A stretch of 64,000 nucleotides of DNA, from positions 868,001 to 932,000 of the forward strand of contig CAVTEQ010000014.1 of the NCBI GenBank assembly GCA_963733935.1, written 5' to 3'. The stretch comes from JAHFUA01 sp963733935 (GTDB taxonomy: Bacteria; Acidobacteriota; Terriglobia; Terriglobales; Acidobacteriaceae). The notes beneath the pieces were generated by a model, which had not been told where the DNA came from, searched no databases, and saw only the letters and a program-made list of their open reading frames with translations. Shown here piece after piece: positions 53,310-63,037 of this stretch. Each line of letters begins with the position of its first letter. Within the stretch, counting starts at the first letter, position 1. A program made the translations under genes and the position numbers.

Positions 53310-54575
53310 TCACTTCAAATGCACCGCTGCTTCGTTTTCTTTCGGCTTCGCAGCTGCGGCTTTCGCTCGACGCTCCTTCAATCCGTACTTCGGCTTGACC
53401 TCGTGGCAGATGCCATCGCAATAGACGCCGCCCTCCGCCGCTTCCGGCGTCGGCATGGGCGATGCTTCGGCAAAATTGCGGTCGGCCTCGAGTTGCTTTT
53501 CCACATCGCCAATCAGCGCCTGGTTTTCAGCCGGCGTGAGCCACTTCTTGACCTTGACCAGGTGATCTTCGAAGCGGGCGATGGGGTCGCGCTTCTGCCA
53601 GTAATCGAGCAGCGGACGGGGCACATACTGGGCGGCATCATGAATGGCGTGGCCCTTCATGCGCATCATCTTCGCTTCGATCAGCGTAGGACCGTCGCCG
53701 CGACGTGCGCGCTCACAGGCTTCATGCGAGGCGTCGTAAACCTGGCACGGATCAGTGCCGTCCACGATCACGCCCGGGATGCCGTAGGCGATTGCGCGCT
53801 GCGCCAGATCTTTGATCGCAAATTGGTGTTCGGAGGGGGTGGAGTATCCCCACAGATTGTTCTCAACGATGAGCACAAGCCCCAACTTCTGTACCGCGGC
53901 AAAGTTCAGCGATTCGTGGAATATGCCCGTAGACTGCCCGCCGTCGCCGATGTAGGTCATGCAGGCGATATTGCGTCCCTGGTAGCGCGCGCCCAGCGCC
54001 ACGCCGGCCATCACGCCGATCAGGTCTCCCAGCATGGAAATGGGCGCAGCGACGTTCCGCTGGTAGATATCGCCAAAGTGCGAAGACGCGTCGCGGCCCT
54101 TGGTCGGCGAACCTGCCTTGGCCATGTACTGCATCATGATGTCGCGCGGCGAGAAGCCTCTGACCAGAAGCGAGCCCTGATTGCGGATCATCGGCGCCAG
54201 CCAATCGTCCTTGCGTAACGCATAAGCGGAGGCGCACGAGCATCCCTCCTGGCCCAGTCCAAAATAAACTCCGCCCACCACCTTGCCTTGCTTGTAGAGG
54301 TTCTCGAGGGCTGCCTCCATGCGGCGGTTGAGCAGCATCCAGCGGTAAATTTCTATGTGTTGTTTAGGTGTGAGGTACTTGGATTCGCGGATCGGCGGGA
54401 CGGGCGCGCCCAAGTCGCCGCGCACTTCGTAACAGACTTCGCCGTCCCGCGTGACCTCGCAAACGCGGTAGTCCGGATTTTCCAGCCGGTAATCAATGAT
54501 GCCGCATGAGTTCGTCGTCGGCGCACGCTTGCCGGACGCGGCACGTCGCTTCTTGTGCGGCGGCGTCTTCTTCAT
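53310..54575 (-). CDS. 2-oxoacid dehydrogenase E1 component, alpha subunit
   Basis: Thiamine-diphosphate subunit of 421 residues. TPP motif IGDGGQSTGIFHESLNFAAV (GDG...) with ENN about 30 residues on (LVLIVENNLWGYSTPSEHQF) is complete. YFGLGQEGCSCASAYALRKD and the phosphorylation-loop-like RMKGHAIHDAAQYVP also match. The C-terminal tail is Lys/Ala-rich. N-terminus basic, with a long lead. Part of the cluster lpdA-lipB-E1 alpha-unknown-E1 beta-cytochrome c-E2. Confidence 0.93.
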   Translation of the reverse strand: MKKTPPHKKRRAASGKRAPTTNSCGIIDYRLENPDYRVCEVTRDGEVCYEVRGDLGAPVPPIRESKYLTPKQHIEIYRWMLLNRRMEAALENLYKQGKVVGGVYFGLGQEGCSCASAYALRKDDWLAPMIRNQGSLLVRGFSPRDIMMQYMAKAGSPTKGRDASSHFGDIYQRNVAAPISMLGDLIGVMAGVALGARYQGRNIACMTYIGDGGQSTGIFHESLNFAAVQKLGLVLIVENNLWGYSTPSEHQFAIKDLAQRAIAYGIPGVIVDGTDPCQVYDASHEACERARRGDGPTLIEAKMMRMKGHAIHDAAQYVPRPLLDYWQKRDPIARFEDHLVKVKKWLTPAENQALIGDVEKQLEADRNFAEASPMPTPEAAEGGVYCDGICHEVKPKYGLKERRAKAAAAKPKENEAAVHLK

Positions 54576-54606
54576 CGGGAAGGCAATTCTACCCTACGAA
54601 CAAAAA

Positions 54607-54642
54607 TCCCCACCCTTCGAAAACAGCGAAGGGTGGGGCACC
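54607..54642. repeat. Family-D hairpin between E1 alpha and lipB
   Basis: CCCCACCCTTCG and CGAAGGGTGGGG form a 12-bp stem, ending GCACCC. It resembles both the family-D repeats at 6830 and 7642 and an intrinsic terminator without a U-tract, so it might attenuate the operon after lipB. Confidence 0.7.
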
Positions 54643-54654
54643 CTGAAGAATGAC

Positions 54655-55431
54655 TTACGCCCAGAAGGTTTCCTCTTCATGCAATTCGCGCAGCTCGGCC
54701 GGCAGCTTCATCGGGACTCCAACAGCGCGGCCCAGCAGCGCGTCCAGCGAGTCCACCCACCGGCCTTCGCTGTTGAATACACGTGCGAAGTTGCGCGCTA
54801 CCGATGCGGAGACTTCATCGAGCGCGAGCGGCGTAACCGCGATGCCTGGGTAGACTTCGGCGAGGGCGCAATCCATCGAGGTCACCGGCTTATCGCCAAT
54901 GCCGCAGGGGATGATGAGCTTGAAATGGTCGAGGTCGGTAGAGACGTTCAGGGCAAAGCCGTGCGAGGTCACTCCGCGGGATATATGCACGCCGATAGCG
55001 GCGATCTTGGCTTCGTTGCGAAGGGTCCAGACTCCGGTCATCCCGGGCACGCGATGTGTGGCCACACCGAAATCAGCGCACGTGCGGATCAGCACCTCTT
55101 CCAACTTCCGCACAAAATCAACCGCTCCGATGCGCGGTGTGTATCCGCGCAGGTTGAAAATGGGATAGCCCACAAGCTGCCCTGGTCCGTGATACGTCAC
55201 GTCGCCGCCACGATCGCACTCGAAGATCTCCACCCCTGAACGCGATGCCTGCTCTTCGGAGACCAGCACGTTTGCCCGTTTCCCATTCCGGCCGAGCGTA
55301 ATAACCGGCGGATGTTCAAGCAGAAGCAAGGTGTCCGTGATCTGGCCGGCTTTGCGCAACTCGACCAGTGTCCGCTGTAGTTTGAGCGCAGTGGAGTAAT
55401 CGATGCAGCCGAGTTGAACGACAGAAATCAT
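54655..55431 (-). CDS. lipB: Lipoyl(octanoyl) transferase
   Basis: Moves octanoate from acyl carrier protein onto the lipoyl domains of E2, a step for lipoate attachment. Signature segments are LLLEHPPVITLGRNGKRANV, VEIFECDRGGDVTYHGPGQL (conserved Gly-Gly-x-x-Tyr-His-Gly-Pro-Gly-Gln), TGVWTLRNEAKIAAIGVHIS (catalytic Lys region) and VTSHGFALNVSTDLDHFKLI, PCGIGDKPVTSM with the catalytic Cys. The start MISVVQLG at 55431 gives 258 residues; the longer frame would begin in a repeat. Located between lpdA and E1-alpha, fitting its role in making the E2 cofactor. Confidence 0.94.
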   Translation of the reverse strand: MISVVQLGCIDYSTALKLQRTLVELRKAGQITDTLLLLEHPPVITLGRNGKRANVLVSEEQASRSGVEIFECDRGGDVTYHGPGQLVGYPIFNLRGYTPRIGAVDFVRKLEEVLIRTCADFGVATHRVPGMTGVWTLRNEAKIAAIGVHISRGVTSHGFALNVSTDLDHFKLIIPCGIGDKPVTSMDCALAEVYPGIAVTPLALDEVSASVARNFARVFNSEGRWVDSLDALLGRAVGVPMKLPAELRELHEEETFWA

Positions 55432-55438
55432 GAAAAGC

Positions 55439-55509
55439 GCCACGGATTCCCACGGATCAACCGGATTCAACGAATCTCCGATCCGTGTTATCCGTGTGAA
55501 TCCGTGGCC
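55439..55509. repeat. Palindromic repeat, family of CACGGATT words
   Basis: CCACGGATTCCCACGGATCA and TCCGTGTGAATCCGTGG form the arms, with iterated ACGGAT words. Between lipB and lpdA, reaching to within 2 bp of the lpdA stop. Confidence 0.85.
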
Positions 55510-55511
55510 AA

Positions 55512-56921
55512 TTATATGTTGATCGACAACCCGTACACGTTCTCCATGCCGTCGAACATGGCTTCGCTGAGCGTCGGGTGCGGGTGGACGGTAAACATCA
55601 GGTCCTCGACCGTCGCTTCCGCATCCATCGCGGCGACCGCTTCCGCGATCATCTCCGTCGCCTGTGGGCCAATGATGTGCACGCCCAGTATCTCGCCGTA
55701 TTTTGCATCCGCCACCACCTTCACGAAACCCTCATGCGAGCCAACGATGCTCGCCTTGGAGTTCGCTGAAAAGGGAAACTTGCCGACCTTCACGTCGCGG
55801 CCCGCCTGCCGTGCCGCTGCTTCACTCATGCCGACGCTCGAAATTTGCGGCTCGCAGTAGGTACAGTTGGGGATGCGGTTGCGATTGAGCGGGCGCGCCG
55901 GTTTGCCGGCGATGTGTGCCACTGCCACCATGCCCTGCATAAAGGCGACGTGGGCCAGTTGCGGAAAACCAGCGATGATGTCGCCCACCGCGAAGATGCC
56001 AGGCTCTTCCGTCTCCATCCACTCGTTGGTGTGCACGAATCCGCGGTCAGCTTTGATCTTGGTCTTCTCCAAACCCACATTCGCCGTTTGGGGGGCCCGC
56101 CCCACGGCGATAAGAATCTTCTCGGCTTCGAGTTTCTGCTGCTTTCCATCCGGCGGCGTAAACGTCACCGCTATCCCACTCTTCGTCTTCTCAATCTTCT
56201 CGACTTTGGTTCCGGTGAAGGACTTGATGCCTCGTTTGCCGAAAGCGCGCGTCAGTTCCTTCGAAATCTCCTCATCCTCGAGCGGCACCATGCGCGGCAG
56301 CATTTCGAGAATAGTCACATCGCAATCGAATGATTTGTAGATCGACGCGAACTCGACTCCAACCGCCCCAGCGCCCACCACGACTAGTGACTTCGGGATC
56401 GCTTTCAGGTCGAGAATTTCGATGTTGCTCAGGATCCGATCGCCCGCCTCAAGGCCCGGCAGCATCTTGGCTTCGGACCCGGTCGCAAGAATTACATTCT
56501 TGGCTTGAACACTTGATCCACCCTGAACCTCGACCGTGAGCATCCCGTCTTTGCGCGGCCCAGTCAGCCGGCCGTATCCCTTTACGACCGTGACCTTATT
56601 CTTGCGCATCAGGAATTCGAGGCCCTTCGTGTGCTTCAGCACGATTTTGTTCTTGCGTTCCTGGATCGTCGCCCAGTTCAGCTTCGCGCCTTCTGTTCCC
56701 TCGATGCCGAATTCCTTGCCTGCCTTCAGGTGGTCATAGATCTCGGCATTGAACAGGAGCGCCTTGGTGGGGATGCAGCCCACCTGCAGGCAAGTGCCGC
56801 CCAGGCGTTCATTCTTCTCGATAACGCAGGCCTTCAGGCCCAACTGTCCGGCGCGGATGGCGGCGGTATAGCCGCCGGGCCCGGACCCGATGATGGCCAC
56901 ATCGTAGATAGTCTCAGCCAA
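55512..56921 (-). CDS. lpdA: Dihydrolipoyl dehydrogenase (E3)
   Basis: Flavoprotein that reoxidises the E2 lipoyl group with NAD+. The FAD motif IIGSGPGGYTAAIRAGQLGL, the redox disulphide GGTCLQVGCIPTK (Cys-x4-Cys), the NAD domain VVVGAGAVGVEFASIYKSFD, and the C-terminal HPHPTLSE, with the catalytic His, are all present. A TTG start at 56921 (AETIYDVAI) follows GAGGAG and gives 469 residues, family-typical; an upstream start would add a Ser/Gln-rich lead. First gene of the cluster on this strand. Confidence 0.95.
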   Translation of the reverse strand: MAETIYDVAIIGSGPGGYTAAIRAGQLGLKACVIEKNERLGGTCLQVGCIPTKALLFNAEIYDHLKAGKEFGIEGTEGAKLNWATIQERKNKIVLKHTKGLEFLMRKNKVTVVKGYGRLTGPRKDGMLTVEVQGGSSVQAKNVILATGSEAKMLPGLEAGDRILSNIEILDLKAIPKSLVVVGAGAVGVEFASIYKSFDCDVTILEMLPRMVPLEDEEISKELTRAFGKRGIKSFTGTKVEKIEKTKSGIAVTFTPPDGKQQKLEAEKILIAVGRAPQTANVGLEKTKIKADRGFVHTNEWMETEEPGIFAVGDIIAGFPQLAHVAFMQGMVAVAHIAGKPARPLNRNRIPNCTYCEPQISSVGMSEAAARQAGRDVKVGKFPFSANSKASIVGSHEGFVKVVADAKYGEILGVHIIGPQATEMIAEAVAAMDAEATVEDLMFTVHPHPTLSEAMFDGMENVYGLSINI

Positions 56922-57027
56922 GGGCGTGCTCCTCTGGTGGGATTGCGACGAAGAAACCAATCAATGATTGTACGACAGGAGTCGGGAATTCACGCGTTTG
57001 CGGATCAACGCCGAGGCTGACGGCAGA

Positions 57028-58129
57028 TCACACAGAATCTTGGCACGGCGAAGAAGTGCGAGCAGCATCTTTCGCAAAGTACGTGAGGATGATCGACGCC
57101 CCGGCGCGCCGAATCGACGTCAGCGATTCCATCATGACGCGCTCGCGGTCGATCCAATTGTTGCGCGCCGCGGCCATAATCATGGCGTACTCGCCCGAGA
57201 CCTGATACGCAGCCAGCGGAACATCGAATCTCTCCCGAGCTGCGTGGATCACGTCGAGGTAGGGCATGGCGGGCTTGACCATCACCATGTCGGCGCCTTC
57301 TTCAAGGTCGAGCTCGATCTCGCGCATGGCTTCGCGCAGATTCGCGCCATCCATCTGGTAGGAGCGGCGGTCGCCGAATTGCGGCGCCGAATCCGCCGCC
57401 TCGCGGAATGGCCCATAGAACGCCGAGGCAAACTTCGCCGCATAAGAAAGGATGGGGATGTTGGTGAAGCCGGCTTCGTCGAGCCCCTTGCGAATAGCGG
57501 CGACGCGCCCGTCCATCATGTCCGAGGGAGCGATGATGTCCATACCGGCGCGCGCCTGCGAGACTGCCGTCTCTGGCAAGGATCTCCAGCGTGGCGTCGT
57601 TGACGATTTCATACTCGCCAGCGGCCGCGGTTGCCATCTTGTGGATCGTCTGCGGCAGATTCTTCTTCTCGACGACCATCGCCTTGGTGGCGGCCCGTGC
57701 GCCCAGGGACCGCGGCGCAGTCGCTTGCCGCACGATCCCGCAATGTCCGTGCGACATGTACTCACACAGGCAAACATCGCCCATCATCAAGAGGCCGGGG
57801 ACTTCGCTCTTGATGGCGCGGGTCGCGCGCTGCACGATGCCGTCATCGGCCCAGGCGCCGGTGGCGACTTCGTCCTTCGTCTCCGGGAGGCCGAACAGAA
57901 TGGTCGAGGGAACGCCCAGCGACTTGAGCTCTCGCGCTTCCTTCACTGCCTCGTCCACCGACAGGTTGTACACGCCAGGCATGGAGCCCACTTCCTTGCG
58001 CACGCCCTCGCCCGGACAGACGAACATCGGGTAGACGAACGCGTCGGGCGTGAGGCGCGTTTCGCGCACGAAATTGCGCATCTGCTCCGAGCGCCGGAGG
58101 CGTCGCATGCGGGTGATGGGAAAGCTCAT
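57028..58129 (-). CDS. hemB: Delta-aminolaevulinic acid dehydratase (porphobilinogen synthase), frameshifted
   Basis: Condenses two 5-aminolaevulinates to porphobilinogen in haem synthesis. Upstream part: FVYPMFVCPGEGVRKEVGSM, then GDVCLCEYMSHGHCGIV, the metal-site cysteines. A one-base shift near 57580 (between EILARDG and ETAVSQARAGMDIIAPSDMM) leads to the rest: SYAAKFASAFYGPFREA (first active-site Lys) and MVMVKPAMPYLD (Schiff-base Lys). About 366 residues joined, somewhat longer than normal (about 330). Interrupting an essential gene suggests a read error. Confidence 0.9.
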
Positions 58130-58151
58130 GGTGCCTAAATTCTAGCACTTC

Positions 58152-58241
58152 GGATATCGCCGAAATCGCACGAAATCGCCGGAATCTGAACGGTCCTTCC
58201 AATTTCGGCGATTCCGGCGATTACGCGCGATTCCGGCGATA
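58152..58241. repeat. Palindromic repeat, family F (ATTCCGGCGAT words)
   Basis: TCGCCGAAATCGCACGAAAT and, after a short spacer, ATTTCGGCGATTCCGGCGAT, TACGCGCGATTCCGGCGAT. It occupies most of the gap between the divergent hemB and mutS2 genes and so lies where promoters are expected. Confidence 0.82.
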
Positions 58242-58254
58242 ATAGTGCGAACTT

Positions 58255-60770
58255 ATGCCGTCCCTCCTCCACCCCAGCGCCCGCGCTTTGGAGTTCGATT
58301 CCATGCGCGATATGCTGCGTGCCTACGTCTACTCGCCCTTGGGCCAGGCTAAGATCGCGGCGCTCGCTCCCTCGGACGACCCCGACTGGATCGAGCGCCA
58401 GCAGCAGCTCACCGCGGAGATTCGCGAGTTTCTGCGCGTGGGCGCGCGCTTCGAGTTCTCCGGCCTGCTGGATCCGACAGCGCTGGTGGATAAGTCCCGT
58501 ATCGAAGGTGCAGTGCTCGAAACCGCCGAGATCCGCGACATTGTTCTGGTAGCGGACCGCGCCGACGAGTGGCGCCACATCGCGCGGCAGCCTCCGTCCC
58601 AGATGAAGCTGGAGTTCGCGGCGGTTTCCGAGCTTTCCTCCACACTCGCTGACTTTACCGACTTTCTCCGCTTTTTCAGCAACAAGATTCTGCCCGATGG
58701 AACGCTCGACGACCGCGCGTCGCCCGAGCTGGCGCGTATTAGGCGCGAGATCGAGCGCCAAAAGCGGCTGATCCAGGAGTCTCTGCGCGCCTACCTGCGG
58801 CGCCTCGCCGAAGGCGGCACGGTGCAGGACGAACTCATCACCATCCGCGGCGAGCGCTTCGTCATCCCGGTAAAGATCGAGCAGAAGCGCCGCGTGCAAG
58901 GCGTCGTCCACGGCGCGAGTTCCAGCGGCCAAACCGTGTTTGTCGAGCCGCTCGAGACCATCGAGCAGAACAACGAACTGGTGCGGATGTTGGAGGAAGA
59001 GCAGGTTGAGGTCCATCGCATCCTGCTGGAGATGACGCGACGGATCCGAGAGCAAGCAGACGCCATTCTGACCGCGACCGCCGTCCTGGCCGAACTGGAA
59101 CTGCAATTTGCAAAAGCCCGCTTCGCCGTAGACTACGACTGCACCGCGCCTCGCTTTCGTAGCGCCGGCGTCTCGCCGGCTATGGGCGAGGGCATCTTGC
59201 CTTCGCCGGTGGCGGGCGGGACGCCCGCCACGACAGCCGCCGGGACGGCGGCGCTACCTGGGATGATCCTCCGCAATGCTCGCCATCCCGTGCTGGAGCG
59301 CACGCTGAAAGCTCGCGGCGCAAACATCGTCCCTGTCAGCATTGAACTCGAGCCACCCAACCATCAGCTCGTCATCAGCGGTCCCAACACCGGCGGAAAG
59401 ACAGTGGCGCTCAAGACCATCGGCCTACTGGTGCTGATGGCGCAATCCGGCATTCCGATTCCCGCGGAGCGCGCCGCAATGCCGGTGTTCGACGCCGTGC
59501 TCGCCGACATCGGCGATTACCAGTCGATCGAGCAGAACCTCTCCACTTTCTCTGCGCACGTCACCAACATCGATTTCATCTCCCGCACGGCCACGCCGCA
59601 GTCGCTCGTGCTGCTGGACGAGCTTGGCTCCGCTACCGATCCGGCGGAGGGCGCTGCCCTGGCCGTGGCCATCGCCGATCACTTTCGCCAAACAGGCGCC
59701 ATCAGCATCATCTCGACGCATCACACGTCGCTCAAGGTGTACGCCACCAATACTCCTGGGGTCCTCAATGCCGCGGTTGGCTTTGATGAGTCGACGCTGC
59801 AGCCCACGTACGAGCTGAAGATGGGCGTGCCCGGCGCGTCGGCCGGAATCAACATCGCGCAGCGCCTGGGGCTGAATCCCGGCATCGTGTCGGCGGCACG
59901 CGCCTCGCTGGGCAGCCAGGCCCAGGACATCGCTCGCTTCCTCGACCGCCTGCACGCCGAGCTTCGCCAGGCCGAACAGGAGCGCCAACGCCTGCAGCAG
60001 CGCGAGCAGGAAATGGCACGCGAGAACGCCAGCGCCTGGAAGCCGAGGGCATGAAGGAGCAGCGGCAGCGCGTGCGCGAGATGGAGAAGAAGCTCGACGC
60101 TATCTTCCGCGACTTCGAGTACCACGCCCGTGAGACCGTGAACGCTATCCAGGACCGTGCGCAGGCGCTCAAGCTGTCCAAAGATGCCGAGCGGCGCATC
60201 TCCCGCCTGCGTCGCGAATTCAAGGACCAGTTCGATGCCGCCGTGGTGGCTCACGCAACCGGCGCCGATCGCGGCGATCCGAACGCGCGACCCAGCGAAG
60301 TGAAGCACGTCTCCGAGGGCGACACCGTCAAGCTGAAGTCACTGGGCCGCAACGCCGTCATCAAGCGCCGTGTCGACGACAACACCTTTGAAGTCGAGAT
60401 GGGCGCCATGAAGATGAAGGTCGGGCGCGACGATATCGCCGAGGTCGTCATACGAGCCGCGGATTCGCCGCTTACCGCCGCCCGCGCCCAGGGGATATCG
60501 GTCTCCGTGGCGGAAAGCGGCGGAGCGCCCAGCGAGATTAACGTGATTGGCAAAAACGTCGATGAGGCCACAGCGCGCATAGAAAAATTTCTCGATCGTG
60601 CTTTTCTTGCCGGGCTGCCGCGTGTCCGGATCGTGCACGGCAGCGGCATGGGTATCCTGCGCAAGGCTCTGCGCCAGTACTTGCAGAACCATCCGCAGGT
60701 GGCCTCAATCTCAGAGCCACCGCAGAATGAGGGCGGAGCGGGGGCGACGGTGGTGGAACTCAGGGTGTGA
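58255..60770 (+). CDS. mutS2: MutS2-family protein with in-frame repeat and one frameshift
   Basis: Branch-specific DNA-binding ATPase implicated in suppressing homologous recombination and, in recent work, in rescue of collided ribosomes. Residues 1-295 form the lever/clamp region. VISGPNTGGKTVALKTIGLL is the Walker A, LVLLDELGSATDPAEGAALA the Walker B, STHHTSLKVYA the signature loop. After a one-base shift near 60045 the C-terminus holds a Smr domain with INVIGKNVDEA and HGSGMGILRKALRQYL, the nuclease-type motif. A 99-bp family-C palindrome (59159-59257) adds 33 residues, including VAGGTPATTAAGTAAL, before MILRNARHPVLERTL. Total about 838 residues. Confidence 0.94.
59159..59257. repeat. Palindromic repeat, family C, copy inside mutS2
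   Basis: Ends GTAGCGCCGGCGTC and CGGGACGGCGGCGCTAC. 99 bp (33 codons), no stop in the mutS2 frame. It encodes about SAGVSPAMGEGILPSPVAGG then TPATTAAGTAALP. It shares GTAGCGCC, GGCGGGACGCCCGC and GACAGCCGCCGGGACGGCGG with the copy at 46167. Confidence 0.93.
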
Positions 60771-60929
60771 GGAAACGATGACCATAGGCGAGGCTTCGCT
60801 CGCTCGCCCAGCCGAGGCCTACGCGAAGCAATTCCCACAGCATTTCCACTGCGAATACAATGATTTCGATTCCGCTCTGGTGCTCGTTCGGCGAAAATCC
60901 CCACGGGGACTTCTGTCCGCGCTCTACCC

Positions 60930-62812
60930 ATGGCCAACCCCGGTGACTTCGCATATACGGTGAAGCAGCAGGCGGACATCGTCCGCATCATCGGCGACTA
61001 CGTGAAGCTGAAGAAGGCCGGCGCGCAGAACTTCTCCGGCCTCTGCCCCTTCCACCATGAGAAGACAGCTTCGTTTTCTGTGAACACCACGCGGCAGTTT
61101 TATCACTGCTTCGGGTGCAAGGCTTCCGGCGACGTGCTCGCCTTCGTCCAGAAGATTGAGAACATCACCTTTCCCGAAGCCGTGCGGCTGGTGGCGCAGA
61201 AGGTCGGCATCCCGCTGCCGAAGCAGACCTACGCGACCGAGGGCGAAGCCCGAGAAGCACGCCTTCGCGGAATTCTGGTGGACCTGAACGAGCGCGCTTG
61301 CGTGTTCTTCGAAGAGCAGTTGCGGCGGCCAGAGGGCGCGCGAGCGCGCGAATATCTTGCCGGGCGTGGGCCTGACTGACGAAGCAATCAAGACCTTCCG
61401 CATCGGCTTTGCGCCGGACTCAGGCTTCATCTTGCGCGATCGCTTGAAGGGTGCTGGCGGATGAAGAAACGCTGAAGGCGTCGGGATTGTTCTCGTGGAA
61501 GCAGCCAGAGGACGACGGTCGTAAGTCGCAAGTCGCAAGTCGTGAGCAAGAACCGGCTCGCGACTCGCGACCTACGACTCACGACTCCACGACCATTTAC
61601 TCCAAGTTCCGCAACCGGGTGATGTTCCCCATCACGAACGAATCCGGAAAAGTCATCGCCTTCACCGGCCGGACGCTGGAGACCGGCGACAAAGCAGGGC
61701 CGAAGTACCTGAATTCGTCCGAGACGGCGATCTATTCCAAGTCGCGCGTGCTCTACAACCTCGACCGGGCCCGCGAGGGCATCCGCCGGGCAGGGTACGT
61801 GATCCTAGTCGAAGGCCAGATGGACTGCATTTCACTGTTCATGGCCGGATTTCGCCAAGTTATCGCCAGCTCCGGGACAGCCTTCACCGACGCGCAAATT
61901 CGGTTGCTCTCGCGCCACACTAATAAGATCGTCGTAAACTTTGATCCCGACACAGCGGGCATCGCCGCTGCGGAGCGCTCGCTGGCGATGCTGGTAGCAG
62001 AAGATTTCGAGATCCGCGTGCTTACGCTTGATTCGGGATTCGATCCCGATCTATTCATCCGCCGCAAAGGGCGTGACGCGTACGAGGAAGCTCTCAAGAG
62101 TTCGCAGCGATACTTTGACTACCTGATCGAGCGCGCACGCACTCAGTTTCCCGTGCGCTCGCCCGAGGGCAAAGTGAAGGCCGTTAACTATCTGTTGCCA
62201 CACTTGCAGCAGGTGCCGCACCGCATCGCCCGCGACGACTTGGCCGCTGACATTGCCCAGAAGCTGGGCATCGACTCCGCCGTGCTGCGGCAGGAACTGA
62301 AGCATGCCGCTGCCGTCCGTTCCTCTACGGTTAAGGCTGCGCCGGAAGCCCAGATCACCGACGCGGAACGCATCATCATCCGCGCGCTGGCCGCAGGCGG
62401 GGAGGTGAACGGGGAAGCGGAAGCTTCCGACCGTTCGGGCGAAGACCATCTGCCTGACCTGCGCCGCCAGGCCCAATACACCCTGGGGAATGAGCCGTTA
62501 TACGTGGGTTTGGCAACTGAGTCCCTGCTCCAGAGCCTCTTGGACGCTCCCGAGCCGGGCGATCCGCTGTCGTTGCCGCTTTCGGACTTTGACCGGCAGA
62601 CGCTGGCGGCTATCCTGATGCGGGAAGACGAGCCCTTGACACTGGAACTGCTCGAAGGCGCATTTGTGGCGCTTCGCCGCCGGCATCTGGAGCACGAGCA
62701 GCAGCAGGTGAAATCGCAAATCCTCGAGGCGGAGCGCCGCAACGATGGTTCTGCGCTGGCGGAGTTGGTGCAGGAAAAACTAAGAATCGACCGCGCCCTG
62801 GCGACCCATTGA
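60930..62812 (+). CDS. dnaG: DNA primase with in-frame repeat, two frameshifts
   Basis: Synthesises RNA primers for replication. The N-terminal zinc finger (CPFHHEKTASFSV, FYHCFGCKASGDV), the RNA-polymerase-like core and Toprim (VILVEGQMDCISLFMAGF; FDPDTAGIAAAERSLAMLVA) and the C-terminal helicase-binding helices are present. Frameshifts are needed near 61370 (RGLTDEAIKTFRIGFAPD) and near 61445 (LADEETLKASGLFSW). A family-B palindrome (61518-61593) inserts RKSQVASREQEPARDSRPTT then HDST in the loop before IYSKFRNRVMFPI. Start MANPGDFAYT at 60930. About 627 residues joined. Next to rpoD, as in many bacteria (rpsU-dnaG-rpoD). Confidence 0.95.
61518..61593. repeat. Palindromic repeat, family B, copy inside dnaG
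   Basis: GTCGTAAGTCGCAAGTCGCA then AGTCGTGAGC, and GCTCGCGACTCGCGACCTAC then GACTCACGACT. It does not break the dnaG frame. It resembles the repeats at 13103, 13939 and 20183. Confidence 0.9.
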
Positions 62813-63037
62813 GGAAGGCGCGAGGCGTATTTTTTATCGACCTCCGCGAAACTATCTAAGTCATTGAATCATCTAAATCTTATCGGTCTTGTGCAGGGCA
62901 GGCTGGAACTCAATTAATCAAAAATGTGCTAACATCATAGGGTTTCGCCATTGACCCTTTCTACCAACTTCTCCCTGCCGCATAAACTACAGGGCACGGG
63001 TGCGCTCGCTGCGGCACGCCACCGATGAGGATTTGCA

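Noticed and set aside
60778..60963. ORF of 61 codons between mutS2 and dnaG (MTIGEASLARPAEAYAK...).
   Set aside because: It overlaps the dnaG start in another frame and its sequence lacks a recognisable pattern. A GTGAGGAAACG precedes it, so it is not excluded, but it cannot be supported as a gene.
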